This document shows positions 22,241-32,924 of a DNA stretch of 64,000 bases, piece by piece. Below the pieces are notes generated by a model, which saw nothing but the letters and a program-made list of their open reading frames with translations, was not told where the DNA came from and did no database searches. Position numbers and translations under genes: made by a program. Source of the DNA: Saccharum officinarum (taxonomy: Eukaryota > Streptophyta > Magnoliopsida > Poales > Poaceae); contig CM036221.1 of the NCBI GenBank assembly GCA_020631735.1, forward strand, positions 16,783,381-16,847,380, read 5' to 3'. Each line of letters begins with the position of its first letter. Within the stretch, counting starts at the first letter, position 1.

Positions 22241-22349
22241 GCATAGAAACACCTAAGCTTGTCGATGTGCCACGAATTGGGTACGTCTGTGCCGTCTAGG
22301 CGAGCTAACCTGTAAGATGTAGGGCGTGTAACCTCCTTGATCATGAAGG
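22230..22349 (-). pseudogene. Tat integrase C-terminus (separated from the rest by the Copia element)
   Basis: Reading leftward from the Copia target site the frame gives PFMIKEVTRPTSYRLARLDG, then NSWHIDKLRCFYA and a stop. Joined across the TSD to the sequence ending LTTPWEG at about 50732, this completes the GPF-type C-terminal module of a Gypsy integrase. That junction proves the Copia element inserted into Tat pol. Confidence 0.85.
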
Positions 22350-22354
22350 GTCCT
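22350..22354. repeat. Target-site duplication of the Copia element (left)
   Basis: GTCCT, repeated exactly at 50725-50729. Confidence 0.93.
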
Positions 22355-23921
22355 TGAAAGGATCAAGATGCCCAAGAGGGGGGTGAATTGGGCTAATTCT
22401 AAATTTTCTTGCAATAATTAAATCCTACGGTTAGCCCAATTAACCCCTTGTGCCTAGAAAAAGTGTTTCTATTAATCTAACGCACAAAAGGACTTGCAAC
22501 CTATATTCCAAACTTACTCTAGCATGGCAATTCTACGAATGTAAAGACAAGTATTGAATTGCTCAAAGTAAATGCTCAAAGTAAATAGAGAGAGAGGAAC
22601 ACGACGATGTTTTGCCGAGGTATCGGAGAGTCGCCACTCCCCACTAGTCCTCGTTGGAGCACCCGCGCAAAGGTGTAGCTCCCCCTTGATCCATGCAAGG
22701 ATCAAGTGCTCTCTACGGGTTGATTCTTCGACACTCCGTCGCGGCGAATCACCCAAAACCGCTCACAACTTGAGTTGGGTCACCCACAAGCTCCGCCTGG
22801 TGATCACCAAGCTCCCAATCACCACCAAGCCGTTTAGGTGATGGTGATCACCAAGAGTAACAAGCACGAACTCTCACTTGACCACGCGAAGCCTAATGAG
22901 AACGGTGGATGCACACTTTGCTACTCTTGATTCACTAATGAGGCTACTCTCTTGGATTTACGAATCTCAATCACCTCACTAGGACCTTGCTCTTCTTGGC
23001 ACTCACAAACGTGTTTCTCAACTGTTAGAATGAGGAAAAGTGACTCCACACACGAGTGGAGCTTCTATTTATAAGGCAACCTGAAAAACGAACCGTTATG
23101 TGCCTCTACGGGGTGACAGGACGCTCCAGTCATGTTGACCGGACGCTCCGGTCAGTTCAACCCGCACACCAGTGTTTAAGTGTTGACCGAACGCTGGCAG
23201 GGTCCGGTCACCACTGACCGGACGCGTCCGATCGCATTAAACCCTCACTGGATGCTTACTATACTCGACCGGACGCTGGATCCTCAGGGTCCGATCAGTA
23301 TTGACCGGACGCGTCCGGTCGAAGAATTCCTTCTCTGGAACCTTACTGGAGTCGACCGGACACTGCCTCTCAGCGTCCGGTCACTTGACCACTCCAGCGT
23401 CTGGTCGCACCGAACGCAATCTCCTTGATCAAATGTACTGACCAGACCCTACGGCCAGCGTCTAGTCGCACCAGAGCCAGCGTCCGGTCAGCATTTGACC
23501 CTCCATTCACTTCCAACTCTCGAACATATGTGAATGAAGTTTGCTCCATAGTGCTGTTGTGGAGCTACCTAGTGCTAGTTTTAACAAGTGTGCACCACAC
23601 CTAACTCACTAGACTCATCTAGGTCAAGCTACCCATCCATACCCCCCTTAATAGTACGGCCAAAGGAAACAACAAAGTCCTAAACTACTCTAAGTGTCAC
23701 TCCAACTTCAATCGACACTTAGAACTAGTCATCCTTAACCTTGTCGTCCATCCTTTAAAAACCAAAATGATTTCCATCGAAGGGGCATGACCACCTTGAT
23801 TGCCCAATTGATCTCCATTACCATGACCTAACTTAATTACCTCTGCAAAACACACGTTAGTCATAGTAATCTTGTATTGTCATTAATCACCGAAACCCAA
23901 CTAGGGGCCTAGATGCTTTCA
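22355..23921 (-). repeat. Copia 3' LTR (1567 bp)
   Basis: A minus-strand TATAAATA box lies at 23066-23073. Downstream in the transcription direction there is no ORF; upstream (23100-23480) is a cluster of GACCGGACGC / GCGTCCGGTC motifs in both orientations. The LTR ends CTTTCA. Confidence 0.94.
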
Positions 23922-23942
23922 ATCTCCCCCTTTTTGGTGATT
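23922..23942 (-). other. Copia polypurine tract
   Basis: The minus strand reads TCACCAAAAAGGGGGAGAT directly before the 3' LTR, the usual plus-strand primer site of SIRE-type elements. Confidence 0.85.
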
Positions 23943-24400
23943 GATGACAATACCACCTCGAGTATGTGAAAGGGTGAGGTTTTTGTTATGCTTGGTTCAT
24001 ATAAGCTTTTGTCAATAAGAACAAAAGAGTTAGGCAAGCTTATATGTCCCAAGCCAACATGATGTACTCAAAAAATATGAATTAAGCATGAGTACAAATA
24101 ATAAAGCTCATTTGCATCGGAGTATAAACGCGGAAGCAAAGGCAAATGAGCATTGCATAAGTGATATGACATATAAAGGAATTCAAAATAGAGAGCACAC
24201 ATGTCATATATCACAATCACGTAGATATCACTATCACATAGATATAATAGTAAACATGGATGCATAATGTATCACACACATAGAAACTCCAAATGTAATA
24301 GATAATAAGCTAATAATAGATAACTAGCTCTCCCTAAATGTCGCTCCCCCTGAGTCTACATACTCGAACCCTCTCCCCTTTGGCGTCAAACACCAAAACC
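23943..24400. other. Copia 3' untranslated region
   Basis: AT-rich sequence between the extra ORF and the polypurine tract. Small frames have no recognisable content. Confidence 0.55.
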
Positions 24401-24430
24401 TAAGGGTCGGTCGGCGGGGCTGCAGCGGAT

Positions 24431-25788
24431 GAGCCGGGCGCTGAGGTACGAGGGGCAAGCTAGAACTGGGCGCCATCATCATCTGACCCTGAGCTCTATA
24501 CTGACTGACCCTCTGTGGCTGGAAGTGTCTCTAAAGCAGTCTGGGTCTGAGCTAGGGTAGGTGCTGCCTGTGATGCTGCTGGTATATCTGTCGTAGGATC
24601 TGAAGATGCGACAAAAGAAGGGAGCCTCTGAGTAGTCACAACGACATGAGCTGCTATAGAAGGATCGGTGGCATGCATATGAGGCAGTGTAGGCATCCCT
24701 GTCAACTCTCTAAAAGATGCTCCAAGACTCCTGGAGACTGACGTGTCAGGCACAAATAGCGAGGATGACTGATCCGGTGTGAAGCCCATCTGAAATGGAG
24801 TGAACAGTGGGGCTACCACTAGCGAGGACAATCACTGGGACACATGTACTGGGGGTGAAACAAACTGAGCTAGAGGCTATCCCTGACTCTGAAGCCCACT
24901 GGGCTGTACTGGTGGAGTCATCGTAGTGGTGGTAGGCTGAGCAATCTAGGGCGAAGGTAGTGGCTGTGGGGCCCCAAGTGCTGTTACTACATGCTGCATA
25001 AATCCCATAAGCTGCTGCTGCATGAGTAACTACTGCTGATGCATCTGCTGCTACTGCTGCTGCTGGAGGATCTATTGCTGTCGCTGGAACTCGTCCTGAC
25101 GAGCCTAAAACTGTGCAAAGTTTGCAGCGGTCTCCTGAGCCTGTCGTGCCTGATCCTGCTGCATCCGCTCAAGAATAGCAATCAAAGCGGGGTCTGTCTA
25201 CGGTGCAGGTGGAGCTGAGCTGGAACTGCCGGCCTCTACATCGTGTCTGTGTGGAGGCATCTAAGGAATATGTAGGTAGTCGTCGTCTGAGCTGTCACTA
25301 GGCTCGCTCACCTCCTGCTGTGCCTCAAGCTCCTCCTCCTCAGTAGCTACTATCCCTCGAATAATCTCGTCCTGCTGAGCAGCGGACTCTGGTATATCTA
25401 GTCTATGGCGAGGCTGACTGGGTGCCTGTGGAGTGCTGTGTCTGATCCTCTATGGCATGTTATATGCTGGGAACTCTGTGGTGGCACCTCTGTACTCGAC
25501 AACCATCTCTAGGGTCCTAACCTGCACAGCCTTGAGCATCAGGAATGTGATCCAATGTGCATATGGAAGCTGCCTGCGACCCTTGAAGCCCTCATCTATA
25601 GTATCCTCCATCTCTGATAGAAGGAGGTCCCAAATATCAAACATAGTCTGCTGCATCAGGGCATTGAGGAGCCAAAGCTATAGGTGAGTCTGACCCTCTC
25701 TGTATCCCAACCTAGGAAGTAGTGTCCTCTTGATGATAGCCTTTAGAACTCTAGCTGTAGGAGTAAGGTCACTGGGGTTCCTCCTTGA
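24431..25788 (-). pseudogene. Copia extra downstream ORF, 3' part
   Basis: Continues the ORF from 40843 across the chromovirus insertion (RNPSDLTPTARVLKAIIKRT, then FDIWDLLLSEMEDTIDEGFK, HWITFLMLKAVQVRTLEMVV). Then comes an acidic stretch (EEEELEAQQEVSEPSDSSDD) and a glutamine-rich region near 25000-25150 containing many TAGs where CAG would continue the polyQ. The last part is Ser/Thr/Pro-rich (24496-24831). Almost every in-frame stop is TAG. The role of this ORF in SIRE-type elements (sometimes called env-like) is not established; I see no clear transmembrane segment here. Confidence 0.7.
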
Positions 25789-25793
25789 CCCCT
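25789..25793. repeat. Target-site duplication of the chromovirus (left)
   Basis: CCCCT, repeated exactly at 40838-40842. Confidence 0.92.
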
Positions 25794-26679
25794 TGTAACA
25801 CCCCTGGTGTTAGGCTTGCATGATTGCACTTGCATTCCATGAACATGAGCATCATTCATCCATTCATGAGCTTATTTTTGCATGAAACATGTTATCGAAA
25901 CATTGCAACATACTGTATATTTCATGAGTGTTGTTTTTGTTTAAGAAATGATTAGTGTGCAACATTCAAGTGCAACATGTGCAACTTACTTTAGTGGAAC
26001 CTAGCTAGTTAGTACGATACAACAAGATCATGAAACATGTGAAACATGACCAGGAAACAAATGTAACATTTAAATTGTTTTTCATCGTTTCAGTGCATTC
26101 TATGCTTGATTCTTGTATGACCAATGTGTGGTATGGCTAAATATATTTCCAAACATCTTAGCTATGCTTAGAAAGTCATTAGGAACAATGTTCATGTTGG
26201 TCATTTTGCCTAATTAAGGTTCCAAATCATGGTTTGACTTGTTTTGACCCTAGGACTTTTTGGTTTGACTGGTTAAAAAGTATAACTTAGAGTCTATGCA
26301 TGTCTGAGCAACCTAAAGCAAAGTTGTAGCAAATTTTATAAGGATCAAAAGTTGTTTTATGACCAACTCATAAAAATGTGCACAACATGCTCTAATTGGT
26401 CCCACAAGTCAGATTTGTGGTGCTGACTCAACACTTAGAATATTTCTAAGTCAAAAGTCAGATTCCAGTTTCATGTACTCAACTTTGGCTCGATATAACT
26501 TGTGATCCAGTGAGATTTAGGTCTTGGTCCTGTAACATGATTTGTAGCTGGTACTTAGAGCTTTTACTATTTTCGCTAAGAACCAACGGATTAGGAGTTA
26601 GAGCCTCACCAAATGGCGCTGTCAGTCAGTTCATTGTTCGCTGAATCGTAGCTACAGTAACCGACCGTTTCAGAACCTC

Positions 26680-27450
26680 ACCGCCGCGTGGAGGGACACT
26701 CGTCGCCGGCCTTCTGCTCGAGCTGGCCACGCGCCACGGGCTTCCTGACGCTGCTGGCCGAGTCTTGAGCACTCCGTGCGCCTGCCAGACCAACTCGCCC
26801 ACCCATTTTTCATTTCCTTCGCCGCAGCGCTCACTCGCAGCAGCAGCGCATCGGCTCCTCCATCGAAGCCGAGCAAGCGCCGTCGCCCAGCGCGCTCACC
26901 GCCGCGAAATCGCCACCTCCAGTTAGCGCTCAGCTCTGCCTTCACCTCCCCTAGCTATTCCATCTCGCCGTCGAGCCGGGGAACCCAAGGTAGTGGCCCC
27001 ATTTGAGTTTCCGCCGCCGCCACACCTCGCCGGAGTGGGAGCTCGCCATGGCTAGCACAGCATAGCTCCTCTCTTCCTTCCCTAGCTTCCGCCTTGTCTT
27101 CTCCTTTGCGCACTGATGCTCAGGTGATGATGTCACCGTCCCCGCCGGCCCAGTCAGGCCGGAACGCGGCCGCGCACCGCCGTGCGCCATGGCCGAACCG
27201 CCGAGCTCCGTGGCTGGGGTGCTTAGGGGTCAGTAGGGAGCGAAGTTAGAGTACCAATAGATGCGGTTCATCACGTAGTGCATCGTCGGTTTCGTCGGGG
27301 AGATCACCGTCGGCGAGCTCGACCATCGCCGCGCCGTCGCGTGCCGTCCCCTGTTTTGTGTCTATGACACGCGGGTCCCGCTCGTCAGCCGCCGAGCCGA
27401 AGGCGGGAGCCGGGCTTGGGCTGCGCTGTGTCGTGGGCCGTCGGATCCCC
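26680..27450 (+). promoter_or_regulatory. GC-rich zone inside the chromovirus LTR
   Basis: CpG-rich and sharply bounded in an otherwise AT-rich LTR; repeated at 37470-38270 in the other copy. It contains CTACAGTAACCGACCG near its start. It looks like a promoter/leader region, but no TATA box or start site could be fixed by eye. Confidence 0.35.
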
Positions 27451-28419
27451 TCGGCCGGCCCAGCCGTAGATTTAGGTTTTCCTTTTCTTTTTGTTTTGTT
27501 TGTTTGTTTTTCACAGATTTGCGTATAGATTCAAAAATGTGTCACTCAAGTTTGGTGAATCCAATTATTATGGTTCCAATTTTGTTGAGTTCCTGGTAAT
27601 GTCTAGTATTTAATAAAAATATTATATGAGCACATGTTTTAGAAAATTTGGATGAATTAAATAGGACTTTGAAATGTGTTTATAGATGCATGCAAATTTG
27701 TTTGAATTTTATCTTGAGTTTCTGTGTTCCAAAAATTATAAAATTTTGTGGGTATGCTAGTCTTGCTTAGTAGAAGCTCTAGTAAAAATTTGAGAGTCAT
27801 TGCATGTATGGTTTTTGAGTTATAGATTTTCCTTTTATCATTGAGTAATACTTGTGTGAATTTTTATAATTTTTCTATAGATCCAGTAAAGGTAAAATTT
27901 GGTGAGTGCTATTCTTATGCTAGAATGATACTAGGAAAAATGTGAAATCTATTGCTTGACACTTTTAACTAAGGTTTCCTATTTATGCCTTTTTAAGCAT
28001 TTATGCCTTATCATTTTTGTGTAGGCTCTTTTACTTATCCAAATGCCATGAAAATTTTATAGTAATCTACTTAGAGTAGGACTATGCTACTGTAATTTTC
28101 TCATATTTTTATGAGCACTAGAAATACCTGTTGCTATGTAGCCCTAGTTAAAATGAAATAAAATAATCTTCTTTAATGCGAGTTTAGTTGATAATGTTCG
28201 CTTTGGTGTATCCTTGAAGCATCTTAATTTGCTGTGGTGATTTGACATGTTAGTATAGTGGTTGTTATAGTAGATAATAGTACATGTTCTTGGATGATGT
28301 TGACTACCTTGTAGAAGAGCTTTGCTACGACCTATACATGCTCATCTACATTTCATGCATCATAATCATTACATGTCATCTCCCCGATGCACTTCTGCAC
28401 TAGCACTTAAGTATCTGCA

Positions 28420-28605
28420 TCATACAGGATCGCAGGAGGAGTTGCTAGTAGCAGTTCAGGAAGAGCAGACCGGGACCGATCCACAAGAAGTCCAGGCACC
28501 GGAGGTGCCCGAGGAAGAGGAGCAAGTAGAGGACTTGCCGGAGTGCGTGGATCACCAACCTAGTTCGTTCGAACGAGGCAAGCCCCAGAGCATTATAAGT
28601 CTCCT
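28420..28605 (+). other. Exon-like acidic coding block inside the chromovirus LTR (also 39170-39350)
   Basis: After a splice-acceptor-like GCATCATACAG, both LTRs encode the same block: GSQEELLVAVQEEQ, PQEVQAPEVPEEEEQVEDLP and QPSSFERGKP, with few changes between copies. The sequence is acidic and lacks stops. A second block (29493-29640; 40409-40554) after TTGTTG(T/C)AG reads DGQMYYGYCINCLYPTMGDN, then TAG in both copies. Together they look like exons of a small gene carried in the LTR; expression is unproven. Confidence 0.4.
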
Positions 28606-29929
28606 ACTTGATAAAATCAATTATTTATGTATATACATATGAGTTATATATTACTGCATTAAGTTGTAGGAGTTGATTGAAACCGTTGATGCATTTATTG
28701 CTATCCTTGCCTACCTTATTACCTTTTCCCTATTAGGTCAGGATCAAATAACTGCTTAGCCTTGCTTAGACCGGTAGCGATCGGTGATACTCGATCACCT
28801 TATTACCTTTTCCCTGTCATGTTGAATGCATGCCTCACATTTAGCTGGCTGAATAAAGTACCTTTCGACCGTGAAGCTAGTGGCACATTTCGGGCCGGGA
28901 TCTACACGAGTGCGCGTATTGGTGCTGATGGGGGTATGACAGGGGCGCGAAGAGTGAGCCCAAGGGCAGGTGTGACCTGATTCCTGGCAGTCGGGCAGTC
29001 CCTGGGTACTGCGGCTCCAGATTGTCCCGCGGCTACCTGAAAAGTGTCATTGGTGATCTGTAACTCACTTGATCGGTGGGTGTGGTTTGTGTGAGGAATA
29101 AATCACCAGCTGGTTAGGAATCGATTCGAATCGCCATCGCTCCTGGATAGTGAGCACTTGACTCGAGCTACGGCATCGTAGAAATGATTATGAAACAGTG
29201 ATGGTTATCTAGATGGTATGGACATGGTAAAGCTAAATTGGTAACTGGATGTTAATGGTTAATCATGTGATTGCTTAGTATAGGTGCTTACCTAGATGAA
29301 TAGGTTAAAATGAATAGGATGCAAAGTGTTTAAAAATAATGTTTTCAGGGTAGCTTATGCTTTTCACAAATAGGTCAGCTAGCCCACTAATGAAAGCCTT
29401 GCATAATCCTTGGTGTCGCCTTATTTTGGTTTAAGACGGGTAAGTCTGGCTGAGTACCTTCTCGTACTCAGGGCGTTGTTCCCATTGTTGTTGTAGATGG
29501 TCAAATGTACTACGGCTATTGCATTAACTGCCTGTATCCGACGATGGGTGACAACTAGGACCAAGGGCAAGTGGTCACTCCGTATCTCTCATCTGATGCT
29601 TTTGTTGGAGATGATTACCTACTGGCACTGTATCTGAACTAAAAGTGTGTGTGTGGTTTTAAAACTATTTACTTCCGCTATTTCAGTTGAACTCGGTTTG
29701 TAATAACTTTATGTTCTAAAACTCTGATGTATCCAATGTCGTTGTGAACTTTATGTAACGTGTGACGGTATTTGCTAAACTTGTACGATCTTGGTTTGTA
29801 TGTCGATTGGTTTGAAATCCTTCGTGGTTTCACGGACTACCGGGTTATACGGACTTAAGTTTGCTAAATTATCTGCTTCGGCGGAAGATTTTCTTACTTA
29901 ATCTCGTATAATTGGACGGTTCTGTTACA

Positions 29930-29947
29930 ACTGGTATCAGAGTAAGG
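29930..29947 (+). other. Chromovirus primer binding site
   Basis: TGGTATCAGAG at 29932-29942, one base after the LTR, matches the 3' end of plant initiator tRNA-Met. The overlapping GTAAGG at 29942 could serve as a splice donor. Confidence 0.88.
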
Positions 29948-30765
29948 TTAGCAGATTACTGTTCATGTGTGTATTTAAAACAAAAGGGTTTTGTGTTACA
30001 AAACTAATTACGAACTTATAATATATATAGGTGTTTCAACCTTTAATTTAAAACTTAAGAGTGTGCCAGTGGTTATATCCGGTATGCCCAGTAAGGACTT
30101 TAGGTGGCTTATTTAAGTACTAACTTGGGGGTCTTTGCATCATATTTCTATTTCGTCGCTCATACGGCGTGCTATTGTATGAGTGCCATTCACTTGAATG
30201 GTAATGAATGGATCCATTGCCTCTACGCCTCGATAAGTGAGAGTTGTGAGAGCATGGTCGGACACACAGCCGATCTAGGGAAGTGCTTATGTGATGCCGG
30301 ATTATTTACATGCCCTACGCATGTTTGTATGAAGGTATCCAATGTATGGGAATTTCGTCCTGTAGTGACGATGCCGTCGATAGGACGATGTTTCGGGTAG
30401 TTGCTACCGTTGTACGCGTATCTAAGGATGCGTGTAGAACGAGTGGATTACTTTACTGCTTCCGTGCATAAATTTCATAATGTCGGGGTTTTGGCTGAAG
30501 TGGATCTTTTGCAGGTACATAACAGCGCTATCGTGTAGTACGTATTAGCTACGTTATGAGAGATCGTTGTATGCCACCGTCTATGCCGTTAGCCATTTTT
30601 ATTTTTTTTCTAAGTTTGTGAGAACGTACGGAACGTGCATGCATCATGTTGTTACATATCATTCATGGCATTGTTCCTCCCCTTATAAGTTGATTATCTC
30701 ATTTTGATAAAAATGACAACTTAACCTTGTTCTTACATGGGTAATAAAATAAAATTTTGCTACAG
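29948..30765 (+). other. Chromovirus untranslated leader
   Basis: About 0.8 kb between PBS and the extra ORF. The short frame at 30104-30400 has no recognisable domain and is not called. The leader ends in TTTTGCTACAG directly before the ATG at 30766, which resembles a 3' splice site. Confidence 0.5.
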
Positions 30766-31749
30766 ATGGCCCGCACGAAGCAGACTGCCCGTAAGTCCAC
30801 CGGAGGAAGAGCACCTCGACGTCAGTTGGCCCTGAGGGAGCACCGCACCACAGACAACTTCTTGAGCGAGTTTGGCATGCCGACCTTGCTTTAGAGAGTG
30901 CTCCATGATGTGGGGTATCCAGAGGGTCAAGAGCCGGTGTACTCTTGGAATGAGAGCCAGTTAGCAGAGGATGGACTCGCAGTGGTAGAGATCGCCGTTC
31001 CTGCTCTTGGTGATGCTCCGGAGTGGGACGGTTGGCACTTGGAGTTTGAGGGTCGCACTCCTGTTGAGGGTGCAGAGGGAGCAGCTTTCCGTGTCATTAG
31101 GGACATCATGAGCAGATTTCCCAGAGAGCTAGCAGCAGCTCTAGCTGGCACTTTTCCTAGGGATGATCCTCGTGATGCTATTTGGGTTCAGCCTCATGGA
31201 AGTGCTTTGGTCAGAGGTCCAGCTGAGGGACAGGCGAGCGACAACCCTGCTATGAGTGCGATGTTTGCCGCTATCAGAGCATACTAGGGTCTTGAGTGTA
31301 CCTACTGGACTTTGACTGGTTTGTGTGGTAACGATAATCTCAAGGCAAGAAAGCAAAAGAAGCAGCAAGCACGTGCTATAGATAGTTTGCAAGAGCAGTT
31401 GGCTGATATGAGCTTACAGCGGGACCAGGTAGCAGAAAGAGGTGATAGAGCTATGCAGTGGATGCATACGTTGACTCAGGCCAACAACAATGCAGACCGC
31501 ATGATTGGACAACTGGTTCAGGAAAGAAATGAAGCCTGGAACGCAAGGAACCTTCTGCGATAGAGGGTCGATGAGCTAGAGGAGTACAACGTCAACCTGC
31601 ACGAGGAGTTTCACACGCTCTACAATGGGGTTGGCCCCTATGCTCCTCCAGACGCCGCTAGCATGGACATCGACGACGAGGACGAGCCTGTAGTTTCACC
31701 TAGGGGCGATGGTGACGTCTCCGACCTCGACGACGGCCCCAAGGAGTAG
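30766..31749 (+). pseudogene. Chromovirus extra ORF upstream of gag with histone H3 tail-like N-terminus
   Basis: A single frame of 328 codons interrupted by three TAGs (30892, 31285, 31561) before the terminal TAG at 31747. It opens with MARTKQTARKSTGGRAPRRQ followed by LA: after Met removal, 19 of the first 21 residues equal histone H3, with K14 and K18 replaced by Arg. After LREHRTTDNF similarity to H3 ends, so the histone fold is absent. The middle (30898-31284) is a globular-looking region (NESQLAEDGLAVVEIAVPAL, EWDGWHLEFEGRTP, AAFRVIRDIMSRFPRELA). The part 31330-31620 is Gln/Arg-rich coiled coil (LQEQLADMSLQRDQVAERGD), then an acidic tail (DIDDEDEP, DVSDLDDGPKE). Each internal TAG is explained by CAG to TAG. 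Related rice elements have an upstream ORF0; whether those carry an H3 tail I cannot say. Confidence 0.82.
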
Positions 31750-32109
31750 TCTAGTGGCCTTGCGCTAGTGTGTAGGTCCTGTCGCGGTGACTTTTCTTTT
31801 GTCGCTTGTAACCTGATGTATCTTGTTTCGAACTTATGAGACTTGACATGAGATTGGAACTTGGTTAGCAATGCGATATCTGCACGCATAAAAGTCCAGT
31901 GTATGTATGCTGACAATTTGGTTGTAATGGACGCGATGTGTGCGCTTGAGTAATTTAATTAGTGATGTGGTGTTATTTGGAATGACTTATTGTGCCCCTG
32001 CTTTATTGTATGAATTTATTCTCTCCAGTGAATTCAGTATGGCATAATTTTTCAGTCACTTGCGATTTCTACAACATCACCTAATGATTACCGTTGCTGA
32101 AATATGCAG

Positions 32110-32924
32110 ATGCCAAACACTCGCCGCACCGTGTATGACGCTACTGAGGCAGGTGGTAGTGCAGCTGGAAATGAGAACCGTGAACCGCCACCACCTCCTC
32201 CTCCACCATACACTGCAGAACAGTTCTTCGCACAGTTCCTTGGAAGTCAACGCAACATGGAGGGCATGCAGCAGAACATGGAGGCTGCATTGCGCCATAT
32301 TGCCGACAACACCCGCCGTGGGTTAAACCCAGGTGGACATGAAGCGAATCAGCATAGCAGTTTCAAGGACTTTATGGACACTAGACCACCAATTTTCAAA
32401 GAAGCTGCAGAGCCGTTGGATGCAGAAGAGTGGATAAACACCATGGAAGATAAGTTTCGTGTTCTCCGGATGACCGAAGTATTGAAAACCGAGTATGCAG
32501 CTTATCAGCTGCAAGGCCCTGCGAGAATGTGGTGGAAGCACCACCGCACCACTTTCCCCCAAATGCCCACATGACTTGGAGGGAATTCACTGAAGCTTTT
32601 CATGGAACATACATTCCCCCTGGGTTGACAGAAATGAAGTTTGGAGAGTTTCTCGCACTGACTCAAGGTACCAAGACGGTGACCCAGTATCTACATGCAT
32701 TCAACAACCTGAGTCGCTATGCCTCTGACATGGTGAATACCGATGCCAAAAAGATTGCTAGTTTCAAAAGAGGTCTGAATCCCAAGATGATGAAGCACGT
32801 GGGTACCAACACAAGGACGGGTTTCAATGACTTTGTTAGTGACTGCTTAAAGCAAGAGAAGAACAATAATGTGTATTCTACTTCCAAGACTCGCAAGAGA
32901 GCTTTTGAGTTAGGTCCGTCCTAG
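32110..32924 (+). pseudogene. gag: Chromovirus gag (capsid part), frameshifted
   Basis: Forms the particle shell and packages RNA. Starts at ATG 32110 directly after AAATATGCAG. N-terminus is Pro-rich (NREPPPPPPPP), then FFAQFLGSQRNMEGMQQNME, and the retrotransposon gag domain: FKEAAEPLDAEEWINTMEDK, YAAYQLQGPARMWWKHH. A one-base change in the C-run at 32557-32561 shifts the frame; the second frame continues HMTWREFTEAFHGTYIPPGL, FGEFLALTQGTKTVTQYLHA, NPKMMKHVGTNTR. A TAG at 32922 precedes the nucleocapsid part. Confidence 0.9.

Larger units (their letters stand above)
25794..29929 (+). repeat. Chromovirus 5' LTR (4136 bp)
   Basis: Compared with the 3' LTR it lacks about 170 bases after GATACTCGATCACC (28795) and about 13 bases near 26565, but keeps about 58 bases (27840-27895) that the other copy lost. 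Substitutions are few: one in the first 100 bases. A GC-rich zone (26680-27450) is followed by an AT-rich intron-like zone and two short conserved exon-like blocks. Confidence 0.94.

Noticed and set aside
23100..23480. CRISPR-like array from the repeated GACCGGACGC motifs
   Set aside because: Motifs are short, unevenly spaced, in both orientations and within LTRs of a plant retrotransposon; there are no spacers of uniform length.
30104..30400. 98-codon open frame in the chromovirus leader
   Set aside because: No domain, no conserved start context, and it lies in the expected untranslated leader. I treat it as chance.
30766..30894. A true histone H3 gene or pseudogene
   Set aside because: Similarity ends at residue 21; the alphaN helix and histone fold are missing and the frame continues into coiled coil and acidic sequence within the retrotransposon.
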